Below are positions 44,456-56,765 of a DNA stretch of 64,000 nt, in pieces. The translations under genes were made by a program, and so were the position numbers. This stretch comes from Acheta domesticus (lineage: Eukaryota; Arthropoda; Insecta; Orthoptera; Gryllidae): positions 101,535,138-101,599,137 of the forward strand of contig JAHLJT010002630.1 in NCBI GenBank assembly GCA_031308135.1. The letters are read 5' to 3'. The notes beneath the pieces are model-generated. The model ran no database searches, was not told where the DNA came from, and was given only the letters and a program-made list of their open reading frames with translations. Numbering within the stretch: the stretch's first letter is position 1; each line of letters starts with the position of its first letter.

Positions 44456-44659
44456 TACACTTGCGAGACTAATAAGTCTAGCGGTTGAATCACTGAAAAT
44501 CAATCAATGAATCTTTGGGTCTAACATTTTTTTTTTATTTTGTGTGCTTCTGTAATTGAGGATACGAAACTTTCCTTGTAACATCTGGTGTTAAGAAGTG
44601 TTAATAAAAAGTGTACTGTGAAATACCGATAAATCTCCTTAACCGTTAGACCAGAGGTG

Positions 44660-44835
44660 TGAAGGTCTTCTACTGGTGGCAGTGGCACCCGTCGTGGCAC
44701 CGTAGCATGCCACGAGCTCCTCTCCGCAATTTACAATAGGGATGGCGTTGTCTCTTGTGGTGGGGTGATGGACTGCGTGGAGAGGAGGTTCTGTTATGCC
44801 ACTCGTGCCACGTCGTGGCACTCATGCCATAATGT
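44660..44835. repeat. GTGGCAC/GTGCCAC palindromic clusters
   Basis: Two clusters face each other: GGCAGTGGCACCCGTCGTGG...ATGCCACGAG at 44,676-44,720 and ATGCCACTCGTGCCACGTCG + TGGCACTCATGCC at 44,797-44,829. This may be the inner part of a foldback element. Confidence 0.5.
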
Positions 44836-45074
44836 TTTGCAAAACTGAAAATTATTCACATGAATTAAATCATCTATTTATGTTCCGGTTTACATGTAAA
44901 CTTTTCTGTCTTTTATGTCTTCTTGGTTTGAAATAATTTTTTTATGAAGCTGGAGTCGGAAATGTTCCCAAGTAGATTCCATACTACAGGTCTAAATTAT
45001 ATGAAAAATTCTACAATTGTGTGAATTTCCGTTTTGTAATATTTCTAGGAAAACTCAGCAGACGTTGTTCTGCA

Positions 45075-45192
45075 CTTCATCTCCCTCTTTTCCCTCTCAT
45101 CTCCCTTTCTCACGGTCTTTACGTCCTTCCATCACCCTGTCCGTGTCTGTCTCTGTGTGTGTCTCTGTCTCGCTCTCTGTCCCTCTAATTCG
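45075..45192. repeat. Pyrimidine-rich, (TCTG)n-like low-complexity tract
   Basis: CTCCCTCTTTTCCCTCTCAT... then GTCTGTCTCTGTGTGTGTCT + CTGTCTCGCTCTCTG. Confidence 0.85.
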
Positions 45193-45714
45193 AGGGTCCA
45201 CGTACGTAATGGAGAAACAGAGTCGAAGGTTTAAAATCTCCTAATTGTGAAATACCCACGAACGATCTTTCCTTCTGTTGATATTAACATTATCTAAATC
45301 TTTATTGATATTTAATTTATCTAATCGTCGACTATTGCCACTTTCCGCTTGGCACGCTATCGAAACTCACAATGATATTGATAGATAAATATTTCTGTGA
45401 TCAATTTGCACTGCTATGCTCGTTAATTTGTCCTAAACTAAAATGTTTATTACATTGAAGCTATTTGCATTTATTGATGGGTTATCGACATACGAATCTT
45501 ACTTATCTGTTATATGTGTACGTGCAATCTCTATAGAATTGCGTACATCTGGAAGGTCTAGTCAAATAAATTATTTTGAATTGATGACAATTAACTATCA
45601 GCCTTTTTCCAATAAATTAACTTTAGCATTTATTAGCTTATTAATATACTTTGCATTTCTGACACTTTCATCATTCGGCACATTACAAATAAAGAGAAAA
45701 ATTACAAATAAAAC
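45193..45714. other. Spacer, nothing recognised
   Basis: AT-rich. The open frame from 45,443 runs into the LINE tail below but its first part has no recognised motif. Confidence 0.45.
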
Positions 45715-46062
45715 GCTAAGGGATAAAGAACCTAATATTAATATAAGGCAAACTTGCCAAATAGATATAATCTCAGACTGGGTTCGAGAAAGAAGAAAGA
45801 AATGGAATGACCATATAGACAGAATGGAAGAAGACAGACTGGTGAAAGTGACTAGACATAGAAGACCGGAAGGAAGGAGAAGAGTAGTACGCCCAAGAAC
45901 TAGGTGGAAAGACATTTTGTGAAACAAGACAGCATGAATATAGTGCCAATTTATAAATATGACTATATAAATGTACTGTGTCAGTTTTTTTAAATTTTTT
46001 AATTAAGTATCCTTTGTAAAGATACAGGCTCTAGCCTAAAATACAAAGTAAGAAGAAGAAGA
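45715..46062 (+). pseudogene. RTE-like LINE 3' end
   Basis: The frame ends SDWVRERRKKWNDHIDRMEE...LVKVTRHRRPEGRRRVVRPR + TRWKDIL, the basic C-terminal tail typical of RTE-type LINE ORF2 proteins (WNxHIxRM...GRRxxGRPxxRW). The 3' UTR follows, with GATACAGGCTCTAGCCTAAA and a terminal (AAG)n run at about 46,050, as expected for these elements. The 5' part is missing. Confidence 0.85.
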
Positions 46063-47465
46063 TTTATTAGCAATTTTTGATTTACACCTTTCAAATGAGC
46101 TCATTAATTGAACTGATATTATTTCTCTTGTATACAATAATTATCCACTTGTACAGATCAGAAATCAAAATCTATGGCTTGCTACGATCTTTGCGCGCAA
46201 CGCTGACTTCTAGAGTCTCTTCTGATTGAAACAACCAGCCCGTCTTCTCTTTTGATGCAGCCTATTTGATGTTAACGTACTGTCTCGCCTACCATATTCA
46301 CTACCAATGCTAAATTCTGGGAAAACATATCACCCGGGACGTTGTTGGTTCGTTATAGGTTCGATAAAAAAATACGATAAATTACCATGTGTTTCACACA
46401 TTCCATAAGCTGTATCGCTTATATGTCCCTATTCGGCACAGTACATTCGACACGAATTATTGACATATGAATATGACATGCCTACAATTCTTCCCTACCA
46501 TAAATTTCGTACCGAGCACATACTCTATTCCAAATTTTTCTTAACATTCTAAAATACTTTTGACATCTTTAGATTGGTGACATTTGAAACCCAGAAAAAT
46601 ATCGCACCCAATTCCGTGCCACTCACTTTCCTCTTATTGAAAAACTAATTCCGATCCTAACTGATGGTACCGATCCCATCCAACCAATGTGGCCTCGACG
46701 AGCGCTGGCGAGAGAATTCCAAAATTCACCTTATTCTCGCACCGCGTCCTACATTCTACTCTCCTATAGGGGAAGGTCGTGTGGTATCCGCCACCTTAGC
46801 TTCTTCTATTCATCCGAATTTTTAGAGTGCTCCTATGCTCCTACACCGTGACCTCCTAGACCCTGTTTGGGGACATTGTGACCCCCGGTGCAAATAAGGT
46901 TTTGCACCACTGAAAATTATTCACATGCACTTCTCGTTTTAGATACGATATTGATGTCATGTTCTACGTGTGTTGTAACGATAGAATGTTTTTCTGAAAA
47001 TGACATTACTGTTATTTATTACGTATAGTAAAAACAGGAAATACATAGCATCATTTTCGCAATTAATAATTCCAAATAACATCTGTGCACGAAGTACTTG
47101 TAAACTATAGTTTAAAACGTGTAGGGTCACATCTGGTCCAAAACAGAATCTACTTACATAATGGACGAACAGTTCTACACTTTTCAATTCAATTCAATGT
47201 AGCGTTATTTTACATGGCGAGTCTCAAGTCGTCAGTCATCAGATCCACTCTTTGGCCTGACCATGCAAATATCGCTACGCGTCTTTCACCATCTAGAGGA
47301 GAAAGAAGGTATCCCTCGAGCGACGAAACGAGAACTTTAATGTTTGCTCAGTCGCATCTTTTAGACACGAGAATATTTTACATGCAGTAAATCTACTACG
47401 TGGAACAGCCAATTTTACTTCACTTCGGAAGGAAGGCGTATGAAGGAATTTTTTGCCCTTAAAAC
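46063..47465. other. Spacer, nothing recognised
   Basis: No supportable gene. GAAAATTATTCACATG at 46,912 also occurs at 44,848, hinting at a shared repeat. Confidence 0.5.
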
Positions 47466-47540
47466 CCGCGGTTCAGGCTTGAACCCACAAACTTGGGATA
47501 TAACAACCTACATACGCTAACCGTTATGCCAACAAAGCCA
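47466..47540 (-). repeat. tRNA-derived SINE head
   Basis: On the minus strand GTTGGCATAACGGTTAGCG fits box A and GTGGGTTCAAGCC fits box B, separated by ~35 bases. The 'tRNA' does not fold into a full cloverleaf with paired acceptor arms, so a SINE is more likely than a tRNA gene. Confidence 0.6.
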
Positions 47541-50500
47541 CACCTATGCATTTCACTGTTCACAGACACTGTAGAATAGGTTTGTCCAACTGAAGCAGTA
47601 TCATTTATTGTTGTGGGCGAATTTTTTAATTTGATTGCAATTTAATATAATAATCAGTTCTTTTTTGAAATAACGATTATAGTTGTGGCCAGCTAAAAAG
47701 ACCAGCTAACGTGATAACTTTTGAAAAATAGCTACTGTCGGATGAGAACATGTATTCATACTCGATTTAGGGTAGATTACGTTTCGTTTTGTGTTGGCAC
47801 ATGCCGTTGCCAACCTTCACACAATTATCTATATATATTACGTTTACGGGGTAGGGACATTTTTTAAAATTCAAGTTTGCAATGAAAAAATGACTACTTC
47901 CGTAGATTCCGCCAACATTCAAGCCATTCGTGTGGATTGTGCTCTGCTAGTTTCCTATTGCTGCTAGCGATTCGCATATTGCGGTTTGCTATTTTTCATA
48001 AATCTGCATTTAGTGATATCGTCAGATATATTAATTTAGGTCTACGCGTTTTTATTTTTATTTATTATTTTTAAATTGTTTTCATCAATAACCATTGTGG
48101 AGTTAGTCGAGATAGTTTTAGAAGTAAAGGTTAGTTTTTTCGATTTTGTAGTTTTTGTGTAAAATTAATTTTATTATATTTATTATTAATTTTTCTAAAC
48201 CCAATTTATTAATCATTGAAAAATAATGGACAGCCCAACTACATCTGGATCTTTACTTAGTATTTTGTTTTTAAGGTTAGTGAAAGTGAAGTCAAGTTAG
48301 TAAGTTAAAGTTAGTAAGTGAATTCAAAGTTCTCTTCAAACGGGAATTTTATATTTATTTTGTGGATTGTGGAAGAAAACAGTGGAAGAAGGGGTACTGT
48401 TATTCAGAGGAACAAGTATTGTCTATATATTGTCACACATTAAGAACCCAAACAAAGTCCAGCACACCAAATATTGTAGTTTTTTTAATGAATCATTGCT
48501 AAATTTATGAATGGCAATTTCTTATATTTTTTTCTGGAACATTAATATTGTTTCAGTTTTTTGTAGCCGTTTGTAACCGTTTGTTGGTAACATTTTCAAC
48601 ATTACTTGTAACTTGGTTTTGGGCAAGTGGCACCACATTTCTCTCCTCAAATCCCACATGCATTTCGAAATATTCTTTGACATAATAACCTAATTTTAAT
48701 AGTGAAAATAACCATTGTTTTACCTTGAGCTTTTTCACAATCCCCATCAGCACTACAAGACTGTGTGTAAGTGGAGTAATAAATATATTAATCTTTTACT
48801 ACTTGGATGCCTTTGGGAATAATTTGGCATTTGTAAAATTGGAGTATGTGGAGCATTTGGAAAACTGGAGAACATTGGAAACTTAGAGTATAATATGATC
48901 TTCCTGATTTGAATTATTTAGCAAGTTAATGAAAGGTTTTGCTGCGAAATGACTGCATAATCAGGGAGTAGTTTATGGTATTGTAGTAACAATAACTGAT
49001 AATACAAGAGTGCAATATCATTGTGCAACTTTATACACTATTTACTGTGTCATTTATATTGTCAGTATACTACATTTCTGTTTCAATAAATAACTTAAAA
49101 AAATCAAAAGTTCTATTTATTACCATAACTATCCCTGTAACATGTACCACACCCTGTTTTAATAAAGAAGAAATAGGTACGTCGTATAAGTCTGTCACTG
49201 GTTAGAACAGAACTTACTGAAGACTACTTATATTAATTATGAATTTCTTAGTTTTTAAAGCATCACTAACTTTTGAAAGATAATTTAACTAAGTAGCTAA
49301 ATAAAATGGATGCATTGCATTAATATTAATATCATTGGACTGTTAGAAACAATTAATTAGGTCACAAAAATTACCATGTATATGTAAATTAATAATCTTA
49401 AATAATTGTGTATTTATTTTTTTCAACATAAATCTTAACTGACAGATAAATCATGAACAAATTGATAATACCACCATCTCAAAATCATTATTAACACAAG
49501 TCAGCAGATAACTTTTAGAACAAGACCACAGATAACTTTTAAATGTATGTTTTTCATTTGCTCTTGGCGCACTTTAACATCACTCACTTATCACTTAATG
49601 ATAACTCTTATTTAGTTTAATTGTTCACCGAGTTCGTATATATTCGTTTCTAGATGAAAATCTTGTTTAATTTTAACGAAAAACGAGACAAACATTATTG
49701 TACTGTGAACTCTTCAACCGCGCGAGAAGTGAATGACAACAAAGGAAACAAAAGCAAGAGAGTTGATCGGAATGATTGTTTCATAAGTTGGCTATTCCGA
49801 CAGGAAATCCTTTTAGCTGCCATATTGCGAATCTAGTGCGGCCTAATACACGGCCTAGACTATACACTGTTTGCACTTTACTTATAACATTGGCTAATGA
49901 GCTCAATTTATATTAAAGAATCATTTCTGATCATTGTCATTCTTTGAATGAATGAATTGAAATGTTAGTTGCTTACTTCAGATATTCGCTAGCAATCAGG
50001 ATCTTTTAGGATGAATTCCAGACGAAGAAACTTTCAACGTTCCAAGACGTCTTCTCTCTTCAGTGCAGGATTGTCCAACTGCTGGCCTGGGGGTCGCAGC
50101 TAATGCTGCTCGAATGTCTATGTATAGTAGCACATATGTCTGTGATCAAGCATTTTCAATAATGAAATTACTCGAAACCTAGCTCCGGGTTCGACTAAGT
50201 ATCTAAAATTTGAGAAATAGTTTATGAATATGTCTCTCGGGATCTCTAGAACCTGATTTTACGAATTTGGTGGAATCGCATGGAAATAAGAGGATATTCC
50301 CCGAAAAATAAACGTAAAAATAATATAAAATAACAAACGTTCTTAAATGTATTTATCTAAATCCATTCTAATCGTATTTGATATGTAAAGCGTTCCCTTT
50401 ATATACGTAATATACAGATGTCCGAGGAAGAAACGTCGAAACTTCGAAAATAAGCTCTTAAGACAATTCTAACCATATTTTGTCTAATGAACTACGTGGA

Positions 50501-50546
50501 TATTCCGAATGGATGAACCGCAATGCGCACTCAAAAATTGGTTTGA
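47541..50546. other. 3-kb AT-rich spacer, nothing recognised
   Basis: Short open frames of 60-68 codons only. No tRNA, TIR pair or coding domain that I can support. GTTAGTAAGTTAAAGTTAGT at about 48,296-48,315 is a minor short repeat. Confidence 0.5.
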
Positions 50547-52340
50547 ACTAGTGGTGCTACTAATGGCACAGACTTTCCGAGTTAGTTTTCTATTTCCTTG
50601 GGTCTTCGCTAGCTATTCGGAATTGCCACATACTCTTTCTTGCCAGCTACCATCTATCACCGCCAGAAGAACATTTTTTCAACAATTTTTTAATTTTTCG
50701 GTTTCCTATTGGTAAAACGAAAATATTAGTTTCGGAAAATTAGAGAAAACAATAACCTAGTCCTAAATGACAATTTTCTTTTAAAAATTATGTGCCGTTT
50801 TAAATAAAATTGCGTTTCAGCGCTACTAAAAATGCCAAATTTGAAGTAGTAGTATAACGAAAGTTATGTAATGCTGCGGAAAATCGATTCGAGATTTCAA
50901 CGGAAATATACGTTTTGGGCTCCCCTGATACCGAAAAAGTGGGTATTTTCAAAACGTCCGTCCGTCAGTCCATCCCTCTGTCTGACAGTATGCGAACAAC
51001 TCTAGCGCGTAAACCATACGTGCGATTTCTTCCAAAATGGAAAGTCTCCGGCCGATCTGTGTCCACACGTGGCGCCTCGATTTTGAAAAACTTTCTTCAC
51101 AATTTGAGGGTACTGTACATGAAGCCCCCCGGACATTTTCAAAATTTTCTCAAATACGGCTCCAATTTTTTTCTTTAAATTTCTTGCAAGAATAGAGTAA
51201 AATACACTTAAGGTGGCGTAGGTCCGATTTTCACGGATAACTCTAAATTTTCGAAAATTGCAAATGTTTAAAAATATTTCGGCGTCTTTCTGGAACTACA
51301 AAATTGAAGATAGACATTTTTCTTTCAAATAAAATTTGTTGTACAAAGTGAGTTCTTTCATTAAGGTCATATACATTTGTGTGAAAAGTTTAGTAGTTTT
51401 CGCGCAATATTGGGTACAATATGTGCAATTTGAAATAATTAGAGAAACAAGATTTTCTCAAAATCGGCTCCAATTTTTTTAAACTTTTCGTAGGTATAGG
51501 GCCAAATGTATTTTATGAGATGACAAAAACGCCATATTGCTCTAGTCTTTTGTTTTTTTCAAAAATTGCAAAAATGTAATTTTTTTGACTTGTCTCTCAC
51601 GTCGTTAATATTCACTTTAATGGCGATTTTTTCACATTACTATATTTACGAGTACATGTGCTTTATATAATTTGAAGAAAAGTTTCTCGAAAACACAACC
51701 GTTTTCTGTGAAAAGTAACTCAAAATTCTGCGTTTTCAGAAACGCTCAAACGCCATTTTCTCATATATGGCTGCAATTTTTTTCTTGAAACTTTTGTAAC
51801 GGGTAGTGCTAATTTTATTCTTTAATATGACAAAGATTATTTTGAGTTATTTTTTTGTTATTTCATAAATGATATAAATGTAATTTTTTTAAAGATCTCT
51901 CACATCTTTAATATGCACATTACGAGCAATTTGTAAAGATTATTATATTTGTGAGTGTAAGTGCGTCAAATAACTTCAAATAAAGTATTTTGAAAACTCC
52001 ACTGAAGTTTTCTGTGAAAACGATCCTTAAATTTCGCATTTTTAGTAGCGCTGAAACGCAATTTTCTTTAAAACGGCATATAATTTTTAAAAGAAAATTG
52101 CCATTTAGGACTAGGTTTTTGTGTTCTTTAATATTCTAAGATGAATATTTCCGTTCTATCAACAGCGAAACTTAAATTAAATTAACTAAAATTAAGAAAA
52201 TGGAAAAAAAAAAAAATTTTTGCGATGATAGATGGCAGTTGGCAAGAAAGTGTACGTGGGAATTCCAAATAGCTCGCGAAGACTCAAGGAAATAGAAAAC
52301 TAATTCGGGAAAGTCTGTGCCATTCTGTAGCACCGGTAGT
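50547..52340. mobile_element. AT-rich hairpin element, copy 4, with a duplicated inverted 5' end
   Basis: A full minus-oriented body runs from the hairpin remnant near 50,859 to the 5' end at 52,340 (GTAGCACCGGTAGT), with unit starts at about 51,153, 51,463, 51,764 and 52,070. In front of it is a plus-oriented ~300-bp copy of the same 5' end (ACTAGTGGTGCTAC at 50,547 to about 50,847). The whole is therefore bounded by ~300-bp inverted repeats. Confidence 0.82.
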
Positions 52341-53084
52341 TTAAAAGAAAATCTCTGTCTGTATTTATTCCGAAATCCGCCGAACTGAGAACAGCGCCAA
52401 TAGACGTAACAGGAACATTGTATTACATAGAACTCAGCATAGAACGGCTGACATTGCAATATATGAGCGAAGACATCGAATTGGCTAGTCAGGAATTCTG
52501 AGAAGAACATTTGTTGCATCTCGTAAATATTGTTTGAAGAAAGTACCATTAAAATGTTATTAAAATCGACAAAATCAGTGAAAATGCATTAAAAAAGACG
52601 TAAAAAGGCAAACAATGACTTATTAGTCGAAATCGACAAAGGCCAAAAAATGACATAAAAAATGGATCAGTTCGTTTCATCATAACATAAAATGAATTTC
52701 TGTAGTAAACGGCATTGTTCTGAAGTGAAAAAGAAAAAAAAAATGACATTTCAATAAAATCCTCTCCATGTTAATTATTAGTATTCTACACTGCTCAACA
52801 AGAACTTTACAAGTTATACATTCACTTTTATTAAATATATTTATTAAATTTGATTTTTGAAAACGTTTCAACTGTTTTGTTGTTTTCATAGAACACCAAT
52901 GAAACGACATATTTTTTTAATAAGTTAATTGTATCATTTTCTGATATAATAAAATGATATCTAACAACAGGTAAATATTTTTAAAAAAAGTCTCATTTTT
53001 TTCTGTTTTGTAGTCTCAAGCCCATTAGTGAAGGGCATGTTAATACGCGCACAAGTAATGGGTGAATGAAGGAAGGAACTGGAA
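52341..53084. other. Spacer, nothing recognised
   Basis: AT-rich, with small open frames lacking motifs. Confidence 0.5.
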
Positions 53085-53325
53085 GGGAAGATCACGCGAG
53101 GTCCGTGGTCCGTTTGTTGCGGCATTCGCCTGGAGTGGACCGGAAAAACACGGAAAACTACCGATCAGAGCAGCCGGCCGCTAGATTTCTCCTTCAGTCA
53201 GCGGTTGAATTCGACGTAGTTTGTGTCGAAAATACTGCCACCGTCGGGACTCACACCCTGGGACCTTCCGGTTAGAGGCTCTGCTTTGACGTCAGATGAT
53301 GCTCTGAGCCACCCAAGTCATTGGA
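53085..53325 (-). repeat. tRNA-derived SINE, family 2, copy 1
   Basis: On the minus strand GGTGGCTCAGAGCATCATC fits box A and GGGTGTGAGTCCCGAC fits a degenerate box B. The body (GAATTCGACG...GGAGAAATCTAGCGGCC read on either strand) matches 55,905-56,045. It lies ~380 bp upstream of the protease start codon. Confidence 0.6.
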
Positions 53326-53700
53326 TCTATTTGGGTTTTTTGAAATATTTTTTAAAACTCACGTTGAATCTTGTAAGGATGGGTGGCAGTGTGACGCGTG
53401 ACTTTGTGAAATTAGAAGCTGTTGAGATGAAGCGTGATAAATACGTCAGGAAAACTGCATTAAACAAAGGAATGTGGGCGTTACTTTTCAATAATTCTTT
53501 CACGTGCATAGGATTAAAAATGAGTGAAGGTGGAGAGCTCTGCATTGGACTTTACGAGCAGTATCTGTGCGACATTATCGAGAGATATCGACATAATATA
53601 AGAGGGGATGACTATTTCACAGAGGCAGACGCGAGAAAAGTAATACAAACAAAAGATCTGTAATTTCAGATTGGACAGATTATTTATTTCCAAACCAACC
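53326..53700. promoter_or_regulatory. Region upstream of the protease start codon
   Basis: It contains a plus open frame ending at 53,663 (EAVEMKRDKYVRKTALNKGM... GDDYFTEADARKVIQTKDL) that I do not recognise. The promoter and 5' UTR of the protease should be here or further upstream, but I see no convincing TATA box. Confidence 0.3.
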
Positions 53701-53764
53701 ATGAAAGGCCTAATTGCCCGAATTTTGTTGGGTTTTGGAATTTTTATGTCATGCAATGATGTTG
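53701..53764 (+). CDS. Serine protease gene, exon 1 (signal peptide)
   Basis: The ATG at 53,701 gives MKGLIARILLGFGIFMSCND, a basic start followed by a hydrophobic stretch, as in a secretory signal peptide. The exon ends at a strong donor (GTTG|GTAAGT) in phase 1. An in-frame ATG at 53,671 would add ten residues (MDRLF...), but the shorter start places the hydrophobic core properly. The protein should be secreted, consistent with a digestive or haemolymph protease. Confidence 0.8.
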
Positions 53765-54029
53765 GTAAGTATACCCATCACTACTATTTCGAATTGAAAC
53801 TGTTTTCTGTAAGACACTTCAATTTAGACATGCATAGATATTTCTATCGCCATGAGCACGAGTTAAGTACACAAAGAGTTTGTATTAGTCACATGCGCTG
53901 AATTTGGCGCAAAAATATTAAATTCAGCGGGAACGTCTGAAGTGTCGCTTGGTCGGGAGCCTAATTTACGCACCAAGAGCTCCAGGAAGGGAGTGAAGTG
54001 GTGGTGAAGCGCAGGGTTGCGTGTTGCAG

Positions 54030-54114
54030 GGGCGGAGCGCATCAAGCTGCTTCCTGACTACTTGCTCACGAGACAAGAGAAGTTGGTGATAGGAGGGCGC
54101 GACGCCAGTCCACG
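54030..54114 (+). CDS. Serine protease gene, exon 2 (propeptide and mature N-terminus)
   Basis: The acceptor GTGTTGCAG joins in phase to exon 1. It reads GAERIKLLPDYLLTRQEK + LVIGGRDASP, so a propeptide of ~25 residues leads to VIGG, the equivalent of the IVGG mature start. The residue right before VIGG is Leu, with Lys one further back; trypsin-type activation normally needs Arg/Lys directly before it. The donor is CACG|GTGAGT, phase 2 as assembled, which does not match the phase needed by exon 3. One base is probably wrong in CCACGG, or a small exon is missing. Confidence 0.8.
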
Positions 54115-54177
54115 GTGAGTTATTGGTGTTATAATCGTCATTTATTTATATTAATCAGTTATTGATATTTCAGTTGT

Positions 54178-54835
54178 ATACCTTCTCTTTGCGGCTCTCG
54201 CACGCAACCAATCTGTATTAATGAGGTTTTTAAAGAGAGAGAATTTTACGGAGACGTCATGAATTGCCCTTGACTTTAAAAATATTACGGATTTGTTTAA
54301 AAATACGCAGATAGTCATGGCAAACGCAACCCGCTAAGCACGTGAGAATTTTGTACTGTATATCGTGAAATAACTCCTAAACGAAGCGTTCTAAGGCCTT
54401 AAAAACTAAAATTTAGCGCATAAAGGCCTAAGAGAAACGTCCATCACACCGTAATCTACAGGATGAGATATTTTTGATCAATCTATTATATTTGTACTGT
54501 TTCGACGCTTCTCGAATCTACACCACACGTTCGGAGCCTGTAGAATGTGCACCTCTGTGTGAAATTAGTAATTAATTGATATTCTCTGCGATTTAATTTC
54601 AAGGGTGTATCTCTTTGCTGGATAATACAATTAAAAAAGAATAGTTTGTATTGAAAAGGGTGTATTATATTGTTATCAATTACAAGGCGACGAATAGAAC
54701 AAGTGACGGACAATAAGAGGGTCTTGAAGAAAAATATATATTGCAGACATAATATGGAAATGGAAAAATAAAAAAGAGGGTGGGGTATAGCTTTAAAGAC
54801 ATCTCGCATGGGCACGCTAGTTTACTTTCATTAGT
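54178..54835 (+). repeat. Intronic dispersed repeat, copy 1
   Basis: Matches 61,766-62,414 in the same orientation: TCTTTGCGGCTCTCGCACGC, AACCAATCTGTATTAATGAG, ATTTTACGGAGACGTCATGA, and the end GGGGTATAG...GCACGCTAGTT. No coding capacity is kept in both copies. Confidence 0.8.
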
Positions 54836-54884
54836 AGAGAAAAAATACTGAAAATAATTGACACTGTGTGCTTGTAGGTTTCCC

Positions 54885-55012
54885 CCTCCCAAGCGGGAAA
54901 CGCCCTAGCTGGGAAAAGTTCTATCACCCCGACAGGTGTCTCCACACGTGTGGAAATGTAGCGCATGTAACTCCAAGCGTGTAAGAGGAAAGATGAGGAA
55001 GGAAAGATCGCG
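54885..55012 (+). repeat. Dispersed SINE-like repeat, copy 2 (partial)
   Basis: CAAGCGGGAAACGCCCTAGC + TGGGAAAAGTTCTATC and GTGTAAGAGGAAAGATGAGG match the 60,265-60,380 segment and, inverted, 44,260-44,400. Confidence 0.6.
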
Positions 55013-55904
55013 CGTAACTTTTTTGGACCATTTGTTAAGATATATTATACCTCAAAAATATTGGAAAATAGCAGGAAATCTGTTTTTTTTTTACTTTTAA
55101 CAGAATCAGAACCTTATTAATGTTCTCTTCAACACGGCGAAATACGTTTTATCCTCCGATCTTTAATTTTGTTTTTATTTGCGTATATATGTAGCCTAGC
55201 GTAAGAGGAAGCACGCCCTCTTTTTATCAAACTTGGTATGATTCCTCTAAAAAAATTTTAAAAAAGTCAAAAACAGACAACATTAGAGAATAAGAATAGA
55301 AGAGGATATTTAAGAGGACGAAAGAAAAGCAGAGAAAAGATAAGTGAATAGAAAAAGAAGGCATAACTTATAACCCTGGAGCTTTCTAGGGCGTTATATA
55401 CTTTCCCCGAAATTCGACGTTTTGGCTTTCATTGTAAACCTGAAACATACCTCCAGTTCTCTGTGAAAAACCCTCTAATTCTTTTGTGTTATAATTCCGA
55501 AATATATAGCTAGTGCATGAACCAAAACTAACTAAAAATGTTAAACCTACATAAATACGAATGTTACAAATTTTATTTTAATTGACGCACAAGCTCGTAT
55601 CATCAGTTATCATAAAACAAAAGAATTGAAGCAACAAAGATAGTAGTACTAAAATTAGGATGTCATAGCTCAGGACTCTATTTCTGTACCCAAAATTCCG
55701 TTATCCCCGAAAATAAACTTCCAAATTTTTTTTCTTCATGTTTTTATTTTCATTGTAGACACATTTTTTCAATCAATACATGAAAAAAGTTACTTATAAT
55801 ATATTTAAAATCTTTGCATATTTCGGGTTTAATATACCTTAACCTCCTGCCATAGCATTCTCTAAACTAATCAGAGATACCGTCAAATACTTCTTATCAG
55901 AGAA
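55013..55904. other. Intronic AT-rich sequence, nothing recognised
   Basis: Lies between exons 2 and 3 of the protease gene. No supportable feature. Confidence 0.5.
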
Positions 55905-56045
55905 ACAGGCCATTGAATTTCTCCTCTACTCAGCAGGCTGAATTCGGGCTACCTCTACACCTACAGGTGAAAATCGTCCGCCGTCAAGACTCGAACCGCA
56001 CGATTTCACTTTCAGAGACGCTGCAGCGAGAAGGAATTTATATTA
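55905..56045 (-). repeat. tRNA-derived SINE, family 2, copy 2
   Basis: GAATTTCTCCTCTACTCAGC and GAATTCGGGCTACC align with 53,190-53,215. On the minus strand GCGGTTCGAGTCTTGACGG is a box B. Intronic. Confidence 0.6.
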
Positions 56046-56324
56046 CTTAACCATTTTATTGCCATTTTACCCTGATAACATAATATATAAAAATCAATGT
56101 TTTTTCTTGGTTCGTCCTTAATGCGCTGCCGTACCGTTCATCTGATTGCGATAAAACTTTGTCACATTATTGCTTGCTCTTGTGGGAAGGATATAGGCAT
56201 AGTATATTTATTGTAACTCCATTAGATGGCACTGCAGCACAAGGTGGCGTTCATTTAAATGCAATTCATAACCCATCTGAACTTCATTGTTGCTGAGCGT
56301 CCCGTGAGACGTGGTTTGAGTCAG

Positions 56325-56640
56325 AGAAAGACAGGAGGAGCGGGCGGTACCAGAATGAGAGAAGAGAGGGAAAAGGGAGAAAGAAAAAGAGAGAAGAAAG
56401 AGAAGGAAAAAGAAAGAGGAGAGAGGGGGGAAAAGACAGAATAAGAGAAAAAAGAGAGGGAGAATAGAGAGAAAGACAGGGAAGAGGGAGGGAAAGAGAG
56501 AAAACAGAAAGAAAAAGAGGGAAGAGAGAGAGGAAAATAATTGGAAAGAGGGAAAGAGAAAGGGGAAAAGGAGAGGAGGGAAAAGGGAGAGACAGGGAAA
56601 AAGCGAGGGAAAGAGAGGGAGAAATTGAGAGGGGGAAGTA
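56325..56640. repeat. Polypurine tract in protease intron 2
   Basis: About 310 bases of nearly uninterrupted A/G (GAGAAAGAAAAAGAGGGAAG-type) on the plus strand. Few pyrimidines interrupt it. It ends ~125 bp before exon 3. Long open frames across it on both strands are a composition effect. Confidence 0.95.
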
Positions 56641-56765
56641 ATTACTCCTTAAATAAGAAAAACAACAAGATAACTCTTTCAAATATCAAACAATTATTTC
56701 TTATGCGGCAGCAACGCACCAGGTGCCAGCTAGTTTGGTGCAAATATTCTTTTATTATTCGACAG

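Noticed and set aside
47466..47540. Genuine tRNA gene
   Set aside because: Box A and B-like words are present, but paired acceptor and anticodon arms are not evident; SINE head is more likely. The same applies at 35,483, 53,325 and 63,059.
53393..53663. ORF upstream of the protease (KLEAVEMKRDKYVRKTALNK...)
   Set aside because: Not rejected as transcribed sequence, but I recognise no domain, and it overlaps the region next to a SINE, so I do not call it a gene.
56284..56682. Long open frames across the purine tract (132 codons, Ser/Leu/Phe-rich, minus)
   Set aside because: Stop codons are rare in A/G or C/T runs; no sequence complexity or start context supports a protein.
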